DNA of 64,000 nt from Triatoma infestans (taxonomy: Eukaryota > Arthropoda > Insecta > Hemiptera > Reduviidae): NCBI GenBank assembly GCA_011037195.1, contig JAAEAF010014559.1, forward strand, positions 1 through 64,000, written 5' to 3'. Below the pieces are notes generated by a model that saw only the letters and a program-made list of their open reading frames with translations, did not search any database and was not told where the DNA came from. Position 1 is the stretch's first letter. Every line of letters starts with the position of its first letter. This document shows, piece by piece, positions 1-11,289 of this stretch. The position numbers and the translations under genes were made by a program.

Positions 1-717
1 CAGGTTGGTGTTAGAATGTTTTAAAAGACTAGAAGAGCTTTCTTCTCTGAAGGATATGCTTCTAGTCTGGGTAGCGGGTCACATAGGAATTTTTGGGAAT
101 GAGGAGGTGGATAGGTTTGCGAAAGTAGGCGCCTCTCTCCCTTTCATTGGTCCCGAGCCTGCTGTTGGCGTGTCTTCTGGCACATGTCTGTCAGGCTTCC
201 AATCATGGACAGCTTCACAGCATTCATCCTCATGGATGAGCTCAGTTGGTTGTCGGCAGTCCAAAATGCTCATCGGGGGTCCGGGTAGGGCTATTAGTGA
301 GACGTTACTGTGTCTTTCAGAAGCTCTCTCTCATGCATCTGGTTGGATCCCTTACTGGACATTGTGGTTTAAGGAGACATCTCTACTTCATGGGGTTCAT
401 GCCGGATCCATTTTGTAGAGTCTGTGAGACAGAGGAGGAAACACCCATCCATCTTATGACAGATTGTCTGGGTTGTGAGGAGATTAGGTTCAGGACTTTT
501 GGTCGAAGCGAGATGTCTGTTGAAGAACTTAGGCTATTTCCCCTTAAGGTTATTGTCCGATTTATTCGGACTCCAGTGAATCTTAGATGGATGACCTGGG
601 TCATATTTGTTCTAGACCTGGTTTGTTGTTGTTTTTCTTGGGGTAGATATGGGCCCAGTGAGGCTTTGGATAGCGTAGGGTTTTGGTCCCTCCCCACAGG
701 CAAATAATAATAATAAC
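1..717 (+). pseudogene. 3' end of RNase H-bearing non-LTR retrotransposon, cut by window edge
   Basis: This is the C-terminal part of a non-LTR (LINE) polyprotein. The first frame (from about base 5) carries the last RNase H block, with WVAGHIGIFGNEEVDRFAK matching the usual GH..I.GNE.AD..AK signature. A second frame (from about 246) continues with LTGHCGLRRHL and then the Cys-His knuckle CRVCETEEETPIHLMTDC that closes many I/R1/LOA-type ORF2 proteins. The paralogue at 12.9-13.6 kb reads through the corresponding join in one frame, so this copy has a frameshift near 320-335. After the coding part comes a short 3' UTR and an AATAATAATAATAA tail at about 703-717, typical of these elements. RT and endonuclease domains would lie left of the window. 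Clade is inferred, not proven. Confidence 0.85.
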
Positions 718-2388
718 ACTAATCTGGTGACTTGAAAACTGGAATAGACCAAATATAATGTATATCATAAAACTAATTTGTATAATACATGGGGCTCTTC
801 AACACTTATATATAGTTTAGCGCAATTTAACTAAAAGTTTATTAAAAATGCTTAAAATTACAATTGTGATATTTGTAGGAAGAGGAAGTTCTGTGAGAAC
901 GGTTACGGTTTAAATTCACTAACTTATAAGGGAAGTTGTTTGGTGTATATTCCTGATTTTTTGTCATCTTGAAATTATTTTATTTTCTGATACCTATGAA
1001 AAATAATAGAAAAGTTCTTGTCCCTCTCTCTCTCTCAGTCTGCCTTTATACATGTATATATAATATGATAAAATAAATACAGAACATGTATGAAAGATGT
1101 AGGGTGCTTATTGACAAGAGATTCTATAAAGCAGTGAGAAGCTTGACAGTAGAAACATGATGGTTACTGGGGAGGAAGTAGAAAAGTCAGGCTAGCAGCA
1201 ACAGCAGTGTACGGTAATAGTGCAAGAAATGTATGACTTGGCAGAAGACATGCTTGACTTTCCATTACTACAACCAACACTGGCTAGGATATAGTAGCGA
1301 CAGAGTGAGGAGAGTTTTCTAGTGGCCAGCCTCATTTAAGTTGGCAGAGTCTACTTCACACTACTCATGTATGTCCATCTCTTTGCTTCTAGTGTCTACT
1401 AGGTAAAGGGAACCATGGTTTTTCCTTTACTAACCGTCCTTACCTTCTATACACCACTACCAATACGGCTACTAGTACTGTGTACATACCTTTACTTTCT
1501 CATGAAAACACCATGAGCTTAGAGTGAAAAATATAAACCTCATGAATCCACCCGCCCTTTTTTCTTTATTTTCCTTATATATAAATATATATATATACAT
1601 GTGTGTGCGCGTGTGCGCATGTGTTTAGAGAAAGTGAGTGAGAGAGAGAGTGAGAGAGAAAGATAGCAACACTTCCTCCAAACATTTCTCTATCTTATCT
1701 CTTGACACTTTCTTCTACTTTTTAAAACGTTTCAGCTTTCTATCAAAATCCTCACCTTATATTCCTTTACTTAAAGTTTCTCACTTGGAAGATTTACCAC
1801 AGAATTCGCTCTTGAGTTTTCTTCATTCCACCTTCTCTATATATTTATTTATTTATTTTTTTTTGCCACCACAAATGGAATTTACTATGAATATTTGTAT
1901 GAATTGTAGCTACGTATTTTTATAATAAAACATTTTAGTTCCAAAAATTACCGCCGGTCAATATGCTATCAATCTGACCGTAGTAGTAAACGAGCAAGGT
2001 TTGTGACCCCAGATGGTGAGACGTTGATAGTAGGGCTTGACTGCAAATATATCAGAATCCTAGCGAAGAATACCATAGTGTCCAAAAAAAAATAAATAAA
2101 ATCGTCGTATACAGGACTTTGCTCCTCTTGAGCAAGCAAAAATTTGTCTTTTAAGCATTTAAATGCCATGAAACTTGGATAAGCATCCAGACGGGAATAT
2201 TTTGAAATCTCAGCAAATTTTAATGCACTGTATTTTATAGAAAAATCAAGTAGGCCCAATTATTTATTATTTAAATTGCTACAGTATTACCGCCCAGCAC
2301 TGGCAGTTACTTGCATTATATACATGAGCGAAGCCAAGAGGGAGCTAGGTGGTGACTTTAGAAATTATCTTATGAGAAATTTACTTTC
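718..2388. other. Gene-free AT-rich stretch
   Basis: No recognisable gene. It holds short microsatellites (CT near 1024-1040, TA near 1580-1596, a GT/GC run near 1600-1625, GA near 1629-1663). A 96-codon open frame on the minus strand (1969-2259) has no match to any family I know and no obvious motif. Confidence 0.5.
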
Positions 2389-2829
2389 TAAAAGCAACGC
2401 CCGCTCTAGCGGATACGTCGTCCCGGACAAAAAGTCAAATTGCCGCCCCTTAAGGATATATATATTTTTTAAGCAAGTCTATGCATGTTCAAACACAAGT
2501 TGAAGGAGCGCTCTGCTTGCGTGCTAATGCTATTCTGTTCAAAGAAGTATGTGCATGTTCAAATAAGTTCAAGCATCGTCCTTTACAAATTCTGCGTAAA
2601 TTTTTCAATAATAGAGAAAAATATTTTTAGATTTCAGACATAAAAAATAAAAATACGCTACGCACAGTAAATGTTTTGCGAACGAAAAAATCGATATGTG
2701 AAATTTTCTATTAATTGAGTATTTAACACATCAATATTTTTCTCACACTTCCAGCCGAAATGGTGCCCTTAAATTTTGGCGCCCCGGACAAATGTCCGAG
2801 TTGCCCGGCCCAAGAGCGGCGCTACTAAA
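2389..2829. mobile_element. Short element with imperfect terminal inverted repeats
   Basis: The left end (about 2389-2455) and the reverse complement of the right end (about 2765-2829) share an unusually GC-rich series in the same order: a GCRACGCC/GCGCC block, GCTCTWG, a TCCGGACA-like block, and GCC(G)CCCCTTAAGG/GGGCGCC.TTAAGG. Interior DNA is AT-rich and non-coding. This looks like a MITE or the two ends of a decayed transposon. No target-site duplication was identified, and the superfamily is unknown. Confidence 0.4.
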
Positions 2830-2889
2830 AGAAGACAAGTGTCTGCACAATTTTCATATAGCCACTCGATTGAGCGATAAAAGAATGCG

Positions 2890-2985
2890 GATTATCTAAT
2901 ATCTAAGCACAGTACTAATTGGACTGGAATCCGGGACCTTTGGTTGGAAGTCTAGCGCGCTCTTGCGAGCTAATCCCTTCTCTCT
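2890..2985 (-). repeat. tRNA-derived SINE head (fragment)
   Basis: Read on the minus strand it begins GAAGGGATTAGCTCGCAAGAG, an A-box-like pol III promoter start, and continues to a degraded B box (CCCGGATTCCAGTCC), followed by GCTTAGATATT. The start and the post-B-box CTTAGAT match the better copy at 48.9 kb, so this is the head of a related SINE rather than a working tRNA gene. The rest of the element is not recognisable. Confidence 0.55.
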
Positions 2986-2995
2986 GATATTAGTA

Positions 2996-4252
2996 AGAGA
3001 TCTTCGCGGCAGGTATGGTAGACGTAATTTCCGCTGATAGGTTTCCCCTGTTGTTAGTCCGATTTGAATAAGACTTCTTTTGTAATGAGTTGAAATCTTT
3101 CACCAAATATCTTTCATGCTCGTTCTGATTAAAGAGGATTCTCCCTCGTTCAAAATAAGAAATTAATCATTTTTGAGTTAATAAATTTTAGAGGATGGTC
3201 TAGATTCTCTAGAAGAAGCAGGCATGGAAAGTAAAGAGCCTCAAATTTATTACATTATTTCTTATAAGTCCTGTTGCTATCTTCTGAATGTATTATAAAA
3301 AAACATAGTGTTATACAGCTGGTAGAACAATATAATCTCATGTGTCTGAGAATTCAACTTCCACTTTTGGGCTTTTGAACAGCAACAAAATGGGCTGGCC
3401 TATTTCCGGTAATGGTGATAATTTCGTGCTCTATTACCAAGCTTTCATTTCACTTTTGACAACAGACAATATGACTGTACAAGGAAATTTCCTTTGGAAA
3501 ACACTTTTTATATGATAACTTCATTAGAATTGCTTAAACTACTGGAATATAACGGACTTTTAAAACATACACACAATTAAACACACAACTCTAGTACACA
3601 ATTAAAATAATCTCTATTATCTTCGCGAAGAAATTTATTGTTGTCTATTGCAGTTTAGTTTGGGCAAGTCTTTAAAAATCATTTTAGCGATGAAATAATG
3701 ATTTCCATTGCCTTTTGGTATTTTGATGCGTTTTTTTTTTTAATTTTCTCTTAATAGTTTTCTTTACTAAAATCCCCACATTTTTCTATTGGTCTGTTAT
3801 ACGAATTGAGAGTGTTTACTAAATATTTAATTGTCCTTAAATATTTTGTAATGATGGTCTTATTACATGTTATCTGCCCTTGATTTGTATTAAGACTCGC
3901 AAAAGAATGTCATCGTCGTTTATTGTATACTGACTCGATCTCAATTTCCACCTCCCGGCCAGCTATGAGTTTCGGAAACAAGCTACCTTCCATCACACAT
4001 GTACATACCTAAAAAGAAGTCTACTGTTAACACAGATTCTATCATCCAGTCACCAAGTCGAAAACATTTGCAGTTTACTCCACAGTTTTCACCGCGTCTC
4101 TCTCTCTCTATAGTGCAGTACATTTAGTTTTTAGTTTATTATATTTAGTATGAAAAACCTAGTTTCTAGTTTATATTAAAAAACCTTTCTGCAACAGCCC
4201 TTTTTTTTTTGTGTGTACATAATCTGTAAATTTCATAATTTTTACTTACAAT
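2996..4252. other. Gene-free AT-rich stretch
   Basis: No open frame of note and no recognisable RNA gene. Short poly-T and CT runs only (near 3730, 4098 and 4200). Confidence 0.4.
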
Positions 4253-4622
4253 GTTAGATTGCGATCGTGTCAAAATTTTCGATATCGAATTTTCACCGGA
4301 ATTAAATGTTTCACCGGAAATTACCCACACTTGAAATTACCTGAGTCTGAAAAAGTGATTTTTAGAAAATTTGTGTAGGTGTGTATAGCTCAAAAAGCGG
4401 AAAATCACAGAAAGATCAAATTTAATATTCCATTTGGAAAACACCCACGAATCCAACAATAAGTTAACTGTCAAAATTCCTCAACCTTACCACTTTATTA
4501 AATAGATTTTTCAGTTTCTTACTATTTTTTCGAAAACTATTCCAATAATTTTCTTTGAAGTTATTATACTAGAAGCTACAACTTTTTTTGTAACGTTTCT
4601 CTGCGAAAATTCATTTAAGGCT
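4253..4622 (+). repeat. Partial copy of the ~1 kb HINE-like repeat
   Basis: Starts at ATCGTGTCAAAATTTTCGATA and keeps the family blocks in order: the TTTTCACCGGAA block, GTGATTTTTAGAAAA, the 'tagctcaaaaa' block, and the 'ctacaact...aaaattcatttaagg' block, where it ends. The terminal inverted repeats and the GT microsatellite are missing or reduced, so this is an old, truncated copy. See the copy at 32470 for the family description. Confidence 0.65.
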
Positions 4623-4683
4623 AGAATGTGATGATTCTGTGGCTATTGGATGATTGGGTAAATGTATGATTTCCTATATTGAT

Positions 4684-5684
4684 AATTCTTCTTCATTCTT
4701 TGGTCCACGCAGGATCTTTGGCCTCCTCAACCACTCGCTGCCATTCCTCTCTCACCTCCGCAATCCTTCTCCACCTTTTTATTCCGATGCTTCTCAAATC
4801 AGACTCCACTTCATCCAACCATTGAAGTGTCGGTCTTCCTCTTCTTCTAGCCCCTCCAGGGTAACCAGTCTACATTTTCTTGGGAATTCTTGCATTTTCC
4901 ATTTTTTCCAATGTCCCAACAATTTAATTCTTCGTCTTTTTATCCACCCCACTAGATCCTGATCCTGGTACAGTTCCATCAATTCCCTGTTTTTTTCTTA
5001 TTCTATACCTCTTTCCTTCCCTTATAGGTCCAAAAATCTTCCGTAGGATCTTCCTTTCCCAAGCGTTTAAAATTCTAGTGTCCTCTTTTATGACAAAAGA
5101 TGATGACCATCCACGTGCCCACAGAGAGCGCACGGAATCTTAACACTTTCTGAACAGCCGCCCAGAAACACCTATTTGCAGCCGTTAGTCTGCATTTAAT
5201 TTCAATGCCGCACTCATTTTTCACGGTCATGACTGCCCCTAACTAAATATTTGAAGCAGCTAAGCTTTTCGAAATTATAAGGTGCGCACACCGTCTCCAC
5301 TTCAGGTATTATGCTCCGTCTGGTACTGACCATAAGCTTCGTTTTTCCTTCATTAATTACCAGGCCTAACTTTTTTCGATGCTGCTTCGAATTTCTGAAA
5401 TGCACCCGCCAAAGCTGCCTTCGATCTTCCCGTTAGCACAACCTATTATAGATTGTGCCATTTGCGCAAGTACGTATGGCTCTTGTAGCCTTTTCTAATG
5501 CAAGATTTAAAAGTAGAGGGGATAGCGGGTGGAGGGGATAGCTCCTCGCCCTAAGCCTTTATGTAAGAAGAATTTCTCCGAGACAGCACCCTGCACCTTC
5601 ACAAAACCTTTCGCGTCATGCAGAGTCATCGCAGTTAACCGTATTAATTTAGCCGGGATACCAAAATCCCTCATGCAAAGAAGC
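4684..5684 (-). pseudogene. Decayed non-LTR reverse transcriptase, RTE-like
   Basis: Read on the minus strand the pieces fall in the order expected for an RT C-terminal half: LCMRDFGIPAKLIRL with a following mTl...VKVQGAVS stretch (fingers/palm), GLVINEGKTKLMVSTRR, FKYL, then LNAWERKILRKIFGP, IKRRRIKLLGHWKKW and a terminal EEWQRVVEEAKDPAWTKE. The same series is found in the intact frame at 46.15-47.34 kb, so the two belong to the same broad clade. At least four frame changes separate the pieces, and the catalytic YADD region is not readable. The 5' end is lost at about 5684. The 3' end follows the stop at about 4693 with a short GAA-rich tail. It cannot be active. Confidence 0.75.
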
Positions 5685-5822
5685 AACCGTGATCGTCTTG
5701 TGGTTAGGACATTGCATTGTGTATTGATACTACTATTACTATTATTTGATGAAATTAAAATTAAATATTTTGCTGAAATTCCGAATTTGAAGTTCCGGTT
5801 GACCGGAAATGCGTTTTTTACT

Positions 5823-5825
5823 GAT

Positions 5826-5858
<33 letters not shown>

Positions 5859-5881
5859 TTTTCCGCGATATTTTCCATAAA

Positions 5882-5911
<30 letters not shown>
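5823..5911. repeat. Poly-T run followed by (AAT)n microsatellite
   Basis: A T run of about 30 at roughly 5827-5856 and an AAT trinucleotide tract at roughly 5885-5911. Both are simple sequence; the poly-T could be an old retrotransposon A-tail on the minus strand. Confidence 0.8.
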
Positions 5912-5917
<6 letters not shown>

Positions 5918-6134
5918 TAAGACTTGTACAGTACAATTATGAAAAAAACATAATATATAGGCAATGGCAAATGCCGTCTGCCAGAGTTTACTGCATGAAC
6001 AATTAAAGAAAAAATAAGTAAATGATAAGTAAAATAAGTAAATAAAGAGTACAAATAAACAATATAAATTTAAACAATAATAAATTATCTACTACCATTA
6101 AACTATACTCAATTTAAATTAAATTGTAGCAAAC

Positions 6135-7834
6135 TCATTGAGAAGAAAAACCAAAAAGAAAAACACGTTTGTTTAAAAAGAAAAATAAGGAAGGAGCAGC
6201 GTAGCGAGCATAGCGTAGCAGCGGGCAAGGATGGACCTGGCCAGACAAGAACCCAATGATCTCCCCCCTGGAGAGAGTAGCTTTTTTGAAATAAATTTGA
6301 CGAAACTCAGATAGTAGAGGACATTCCCCCAGAAAGTGGTAAATCTCCTCGCGAACATTATAATTACACAGAGAACACTTTTCTTCGTCGAAATCTCTAT
6401 CTAACCAAGGCCTATGGTTTAAATACAGAAGTTCTCCTCGGAGCTTGAAAAACCAACGCACATCAAGGATGTATAGTTTATCATGAAAAGAGGCCGTTAC
6501 GCAATCTTTATGTTCACGAACTAAAAAACTATATGAAGGAAAACGTTCGGACATAACCGCTCTGTTTAATGACTGCTCGGGAAGAGATTCCCTGATCGCA
6601 GAAACAAGAGAGAAAAGCTGACTGCGCCAGTTTGGAAGATCAGCGAGGCAACCCTCAAAGCCATGGGAGTACATCCTTGCCAAAGAGAGCCAATGCTTGA
6701 ACCAAAAAAGTTTTTTGTTGATAATTTGGAGAGCTATTTTTTTAGTAAGTCTATTATCAGAAAAAGAAAGAGTTTTAAGAACATATTTAAAGTGCAAAGA
6801 TAAAGTGTAAGTCTCAAAGGGTTCCAGACCTGATTCTATTGTAAGCACGTAATTTGGCGTAGAAGAAGGAAGAGAAAATAACTTCTTAATGAAGAATCTC
6901 TGAAATTTTTCTAATAAATCATAACCCTGAAATCCCCAAACCTGGACACCATACAAACCACAGCACGCGAAGCACTTTTATAAACTTGGAATTTAGCGTG
7001 TAATGGGACATTTTTATTCAAAATGAACTTATGCCACACTCTATTTAAACCAAGTTTGGCTACCGAGATTCTCTCTTCTAGATGGGCAGAAAAGGATAGG
7101 CGAGGAGTTAAGATGACGCCGAGATATTTGTACCTGTTCACCACCTCGATTCTTTGACCCCGATAATACCATCTCTCCGAAGAAGCCAACCTTCCACCGT
7201 TCCGAAAGATCATTATTTTTTATTTGGCCAAGTTCACAGAGAGATTCCAGTGATCGCAATAACCCTCCAAAATTTTAATATTTCTTTGTAGGGCTAAAGG
7301 ATTATCCGTCAATAACACAATGTCATCGGCATAGAGAAGGATCTTAATTTTTGTGTCACCCACCAAACCCCACTTTCCAGGATATCTGGAAGATCATCCA
7401 CAAATAAAGAAAACAGAATCGGGCTTAGGAGGCAGCCCTGCCTTACTCCCGAACCGACTTGAAAATAATCTGAGTTCCCCTCGTGACCTCGGACTGATGA
7501 TAATGAAAAAGAGTAAAGTTTTTTGAGAATTTTCATAAATTTTGAAGAAACACCGACGTTAAATAATTTCAAAAATACAGAAGAATGATCTATGGAGTCA
7601 AAAGCCGACTTAAAGTCGACGAAAAAGCAGAATAATTTCTGGCCTTTCTCCGACAGCTTCAAGCGGACTAAATTTAACAAAACAAATATGTTATCTATCG
7701 CAGAGCGGCCACGTCTGAATCCAGATTGGAATTCACTCAGCAAATTGTTCTGGGTCACAAAATTATCTAACCGACGAAGCAACAGAGACGGAAATATTTT
7801 CCATAAAAAGTCGTCAGTGATTTCATTAAATTAG
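6135..7834 (-). pseudogene. Non-LTR reverse transcriptase ORF2, 5'-truncated and frameshifted
   Basis: The minus strand encodes about 560 residues of a LINE ORF2 in three overlapping pieces. The first (7309-7782) has the RT fingers/palm: SEFQSGFRRGRSAIDNIF, FVDFKSAFDSIDH and GVRQGCLLSPILFSLF. The catalytic box is present, LLYADDIVLL at about 7300-7330, but lies in another frame from the preceding piece. After it comes an in-frame stop in NLAK*KIMIFRNG near 7215. The second piece (6911-7213) has the thumb (YKYLGVILTPRLSFSAHLE). The third (6135-6956) holds a long C-terminal region ending in a CCHC-type knuckle, CSLCNYNVREEIYHFLGEC. I count one stop and two frameshifts, so the copy is dead but fairly young. 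The domain order suggests the CR1/Jockey side of the LINE tree, which is inference. Confidence 0.88.
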
Positions 7835-7940
7835 TTTCACTAACAATGAATAAAGAGACCTATCACTTGTTTTTGAAACTTATTATCGAGAAAATTTATT
7901 TAAAGACGTTTTGTGGGAGGGGGAAAAAAAAGTCATTTGG
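7817..7940 (+). repeat. Fragment of HINE-like repeat interior
   Basis: The blocks TTTCATTAAATTAGTTTCAC, a CTATCACTT block, then TTTGAAAC and GAGAAAATTTATTTAAAG match the interior of the ~1 kb repeat. The same variant occurs at about 23575-23690 and 58044-58160. Confidence 0.45.
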
Positions 7941-7949
7941 CTACGAATT

Positions 7950-7992
7950 TGAAGAAAAATAAATATTTAGCAAAAATTGTAGGCTGAGAACT

Positions 7993-8028
<36 letters not shown>

Positions 8029-9430
8029 ACGAGTTAAATACGAGTTTTAGAACGAGTTAAGTATAAAATTTGTAAAATATTGCTTATAGTTAACAGAAAT
8101 CATAATCTTATTATATTAAAATAATAATTCCCTGTCACCCAATTAAAAATCATCTAATTAGCAATCGTGCACATGAATCACCCTATAACCGTCGATCATT
8201 TACCCGCACTTGAATTCTGTAGCGGATGTTTGCCCTATCTTCCAATACAATAAATCTTTAAATCCAGTTTTAGAGTTGGTTACGCAGATCGTGGTAACTT
8301 GCGCACAGAAATCGGTCTTCCACTTTCCTTTGGTGACCTACTAAAAGAATAAGCATCTAAAACTTTAATTGCATAACGAAGATCCCTATTTTACAAAGTA
8401 GTATCGAGCGCTTAGACGTGATATTAGAAAAATTATATTTCCCAAAATTTATTTGTTTTGGGGGAGGTGGAAAGTTTTAGAGTAAATAGCAAAGCCGCTG
8501 AACTAGCGTTTATTTGACTTACTATTTCTCTAAACGGGAGTTAATGTCGCTAGTTAGTTAATTTAGTGCAGCAGGCTTGATTGGTTGATTTACGGTTTCG
8601 ATAGAAAGGAGGGGAAATCAGGTTTAGGCAAATCGTGAGACCAAAGGTATTATATACATAGAGAGAAAGAGAGATATATATAGAGAAACTAAGAGAGAGC
8701 AGAGTCTGTACAGTGTACAGAACCCACTTAGTTAAGCTAGACCTACCAATTTTCTAGTACAGGATAATTGCAAAGAAATGTTTCCATTAAGAAATGAAAA
8801 TATTTCTACTGTTAATAATTAATAATAATGCAAATACTTGTTCTTTCTATTTGTTTTTTTTGTTTTTGTTTTAGAACTCTGAGGAAATATGAAGTTATTA
8901 ATATTAATCTTGCTGATATAAATACATTAGAAGTTCACGTGGATTTTGTATGTTTTAAAATAAAAAATGTAAGTACATTTGTTTGAATTATACTATCTAC
9001 GTGCAATTTTTATATATATATATATAAAAATAAGGTATACTATTCTGAAAATATGTTATATATCACTTTAACGTGAACATATATTCATGTCCAAGTACAA
9101 TTGCCTAGCATAGAGTATATAAGTAATATAAAATATATATTTATATACATGTACCTGTGTGTTTGTATGTATGTATGTATAAGTAGGTACTAATATCTGT
9201 CACCTTAGTTTCATTACAACCACTTAGTTTATATGCACTTTAAAGTAAATGTACATTTCATTGAATAATAATAGTACTTGCATTTACTTGTGACAAATGT
9301 TTCATTATATAATTTGAACTGAAGATCTTCACTAATGTATTCAAATTTACATTTCAACGAGATTTATACATTTACCTATTTAGTATATCTAACCAACCTT
9401 CTAATACACTAATTTACTTATATATTTTCT
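7950..9430. other. Gene-free AT-rich stretch
   Basis: Contains a poly-T run of about 30 (7994-8024), GA and TA microsatellites near 8660-8690 and 9010-9026, and a GTAT-rich tract near 9160-9180. No coding signal was seen on either strand. Confidence 0.5.
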
Positions 9431-9918
9431 TATATTACGTTGTATGCATTTCAGTAAATATTTATTTTTTCAAAGCTTTGCTTGAACTTTATACGTTCCT
9501 CCTTTTTTTTCAAACTTTATATATTCTTATTGTATAATGTACTTTTGAAATCTCCTATCTCTCCCCGCCCCACTATTAAAAAAAATACAAAAACCAGAGC
9601 ATATTAACACAATTATTAAAATTGAATGGGAAAGTATTCTTTAAAACATGCTATTTATTATAAACAATTTCCTAATGTCTAATCATTATCTATAAACATT
9701 CCATTGTCATTATTAAAATGCAAACACAAACTAACATAACCTTATAACCTCTCGCATACAATCAACAATGTAGTTTGTGACAGAAATGTAAAGTTCAAGT
9801 ACTTTCTATACGAACTTGATTGCCTTAATCTGGCGATGGATGAGAAGAATCCGACATAAATATGCATGCTTACGAGGGATAAAATCCCAAATGTTATCCA
9901 GCATTGCAGGACCCATCT
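9430..9918 (+). mobile_element. Copy of a TIR element (uninterrupted interior)
   Basis: Shares ordered blocks with 54713-55945: 'tcaaactttatatattcttat', 'aaagtattcttTaaaacatgct', 'gtctaatcat', 'aacataaccttataacctc', 'tatgcatgct'. Its right end (about 9879-9918), ATCCCAAATGTTATCCAGCA, is the complement of the left end of the other copy, so these are terminal inverted repeats. The left terminus of this copy is not recognisable. It lacks the retrotransposon fragment found inside the 55 kb copy and so serves as an empty-site comparison. No transposase is visible, so it is non-autonomous. Confidence 0.6.
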
Positions 9919-10304
9919 ACAGATTTACAAAATTTTACCAATAACATTAAAATTTATTATCAATTTGTTTGTTTGTTGTTATAATAGTTGCATTTGCTTA
10001 TTATATTAACTCAAGGTGAATTTGTTTATGTCGTCCTTTCGTTTGCTTGTAGCCTACAGTCATTGTTCTATTTTTGTTTGATTGTGATATTTCATACACA
10101 GTCATTAAATTCTTTAGGCTCTGATATGCGATTGGCCGAAAACGGACAAACCAATAAGGGAGCCAACCTAAAAGTAGAGCCCTTAATTTTCAGATAGTCT
10201 AGATGTAGATTATGTTACTGGGAAATGCAGTTATTGATTGAAATATTAATAAAGTTCATTATTGATAGTATCTAATAATCGTAATGTTTAAAAAAAAGAA
10301 ACAA

Positions 10305-10490
10305 TAAACGCGGAGGTCCCGGGTTCGAGTCCAGTGCTACTCTTAGATTTTTTCTTCCAAAGAGCCTCTACAGCTCACTGTTCGGTGATGGACAGTGTTG
10401 TCCGGAGGCCGGCAGTACACTAAGGAGGCTCCGGGCGCTAATGACCATAGATGTTGAAGCGCCTTAAATTTAAAAAAATAAAAAATAAAC
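10305..10490 (+). repeat. 5'-truncated tRNA-derived SINE
   Basis: Begins inside the tRNA-like head (CGCGGAGGTCCCGGGTTCGA, B box), followed by the body 'cttagatttttTCTTCC', 'cctctacagctcactg', GTGATGGACAGTGTTGTCCG, 'GGCTCCGGGCGC', 'GATGTTGAAGCGCCTTAAAT' and an A-rich tail. The body matches the full copy at 48886-49167 closely but lacks one 25-30 base segment found there. The A box and the 5' part are missing. Confidence 0.8.
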
Positions 10491-11048
10491 TCTTGTTATA
10501 TAATTTACTGCAATGAAATCATACCACATCATAATCATACGTCACAGGGACTCGTACCCACCATAAGGCAACTACCCCAAACACAGTACACTTGGGAAAA
10601 TATTAATACACTATCCTTCACCACCTCTAGAAATTTAGAGAAGAGATAATCTGAACTAACTATTAAATATACAAGATCTCAACGGAAGAGTCAGTCTTTA
10701 ATAAGTACCTAAACAGTTAACAAACAGCCTCTAACAAATCATGTTGACTATCCATTTAGTTAGTTATAAGCAAAATCTTTTTACCTAGTTTCCAAAGAAT
10801 TATCTACCATTTTCAGCATTGTTCGCCAGTTTACTAGCAAGCCTTTTATATACCGCTCTAAACACCTTTGTTGCTCAATCTTATTACATATCTTCGGAAA
10901 GCAATATCCGGTTATTTTGAAGTCAAAGTTTATTAACTCGATTTAAAAGTCATTTAATTACGTACATTAAAACTTATTTTTAAAGATGACTATGCTTGAA
11001 AGCTAGTTTTGGCAAATGTTGTGAGTAGGGTTAATTTATTTCATTGTA

Positions 11049-11286
11049 GCATCAGAGATATTTTCCGTGATAGCCTACTTCATTATGTGGTTATCGGCCG
11101 GCTTTTGGGAGTTCACCTATTATCTGGATGTCTTAATAAAATATTGCGCTAACACAGACTTGCAAAGAGCAAAATCAGTTTATAAAGTTTAAAATTCTTT
11201 TATCCAGACATCCTGATAAAAAGGCGGAAGGCCCATTGAAGCCTACAAAATGAAGCAGGCTATTACGGGGAAAATATCTCGGATGC
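11049..11286. mobile_element. MITE with ~40-bp terminal inverted repeats
   Basis: The left arm GCATCAGAGATATTTTCCGT and the complement of the right arm GCATCCGAGATATTTTCCCC pair over about 40 bases (through 'gcctRcttcatt.tgt'), with further inner pairing at 'atcWggatgtctt.ataaaa'. The 238-bp element is non-coding. A 13-base direct repeat (TATTTCATTGTAG) lies at its left edge and again at about 11320-11332, slightly outside the right arm. A lone end of the same family (GAAGCAGGCTACCACGGAAA) lies at 54620. Superfamily unknown. Confidence 0.65.
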
Positions 11287-11289
11287 GTT

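Noticed and set aside
1969..2259. 96-codon minus-strand gene
   Set aside because: No motif, no recognisable family, AT-rich composition; chance cannot be excluded.
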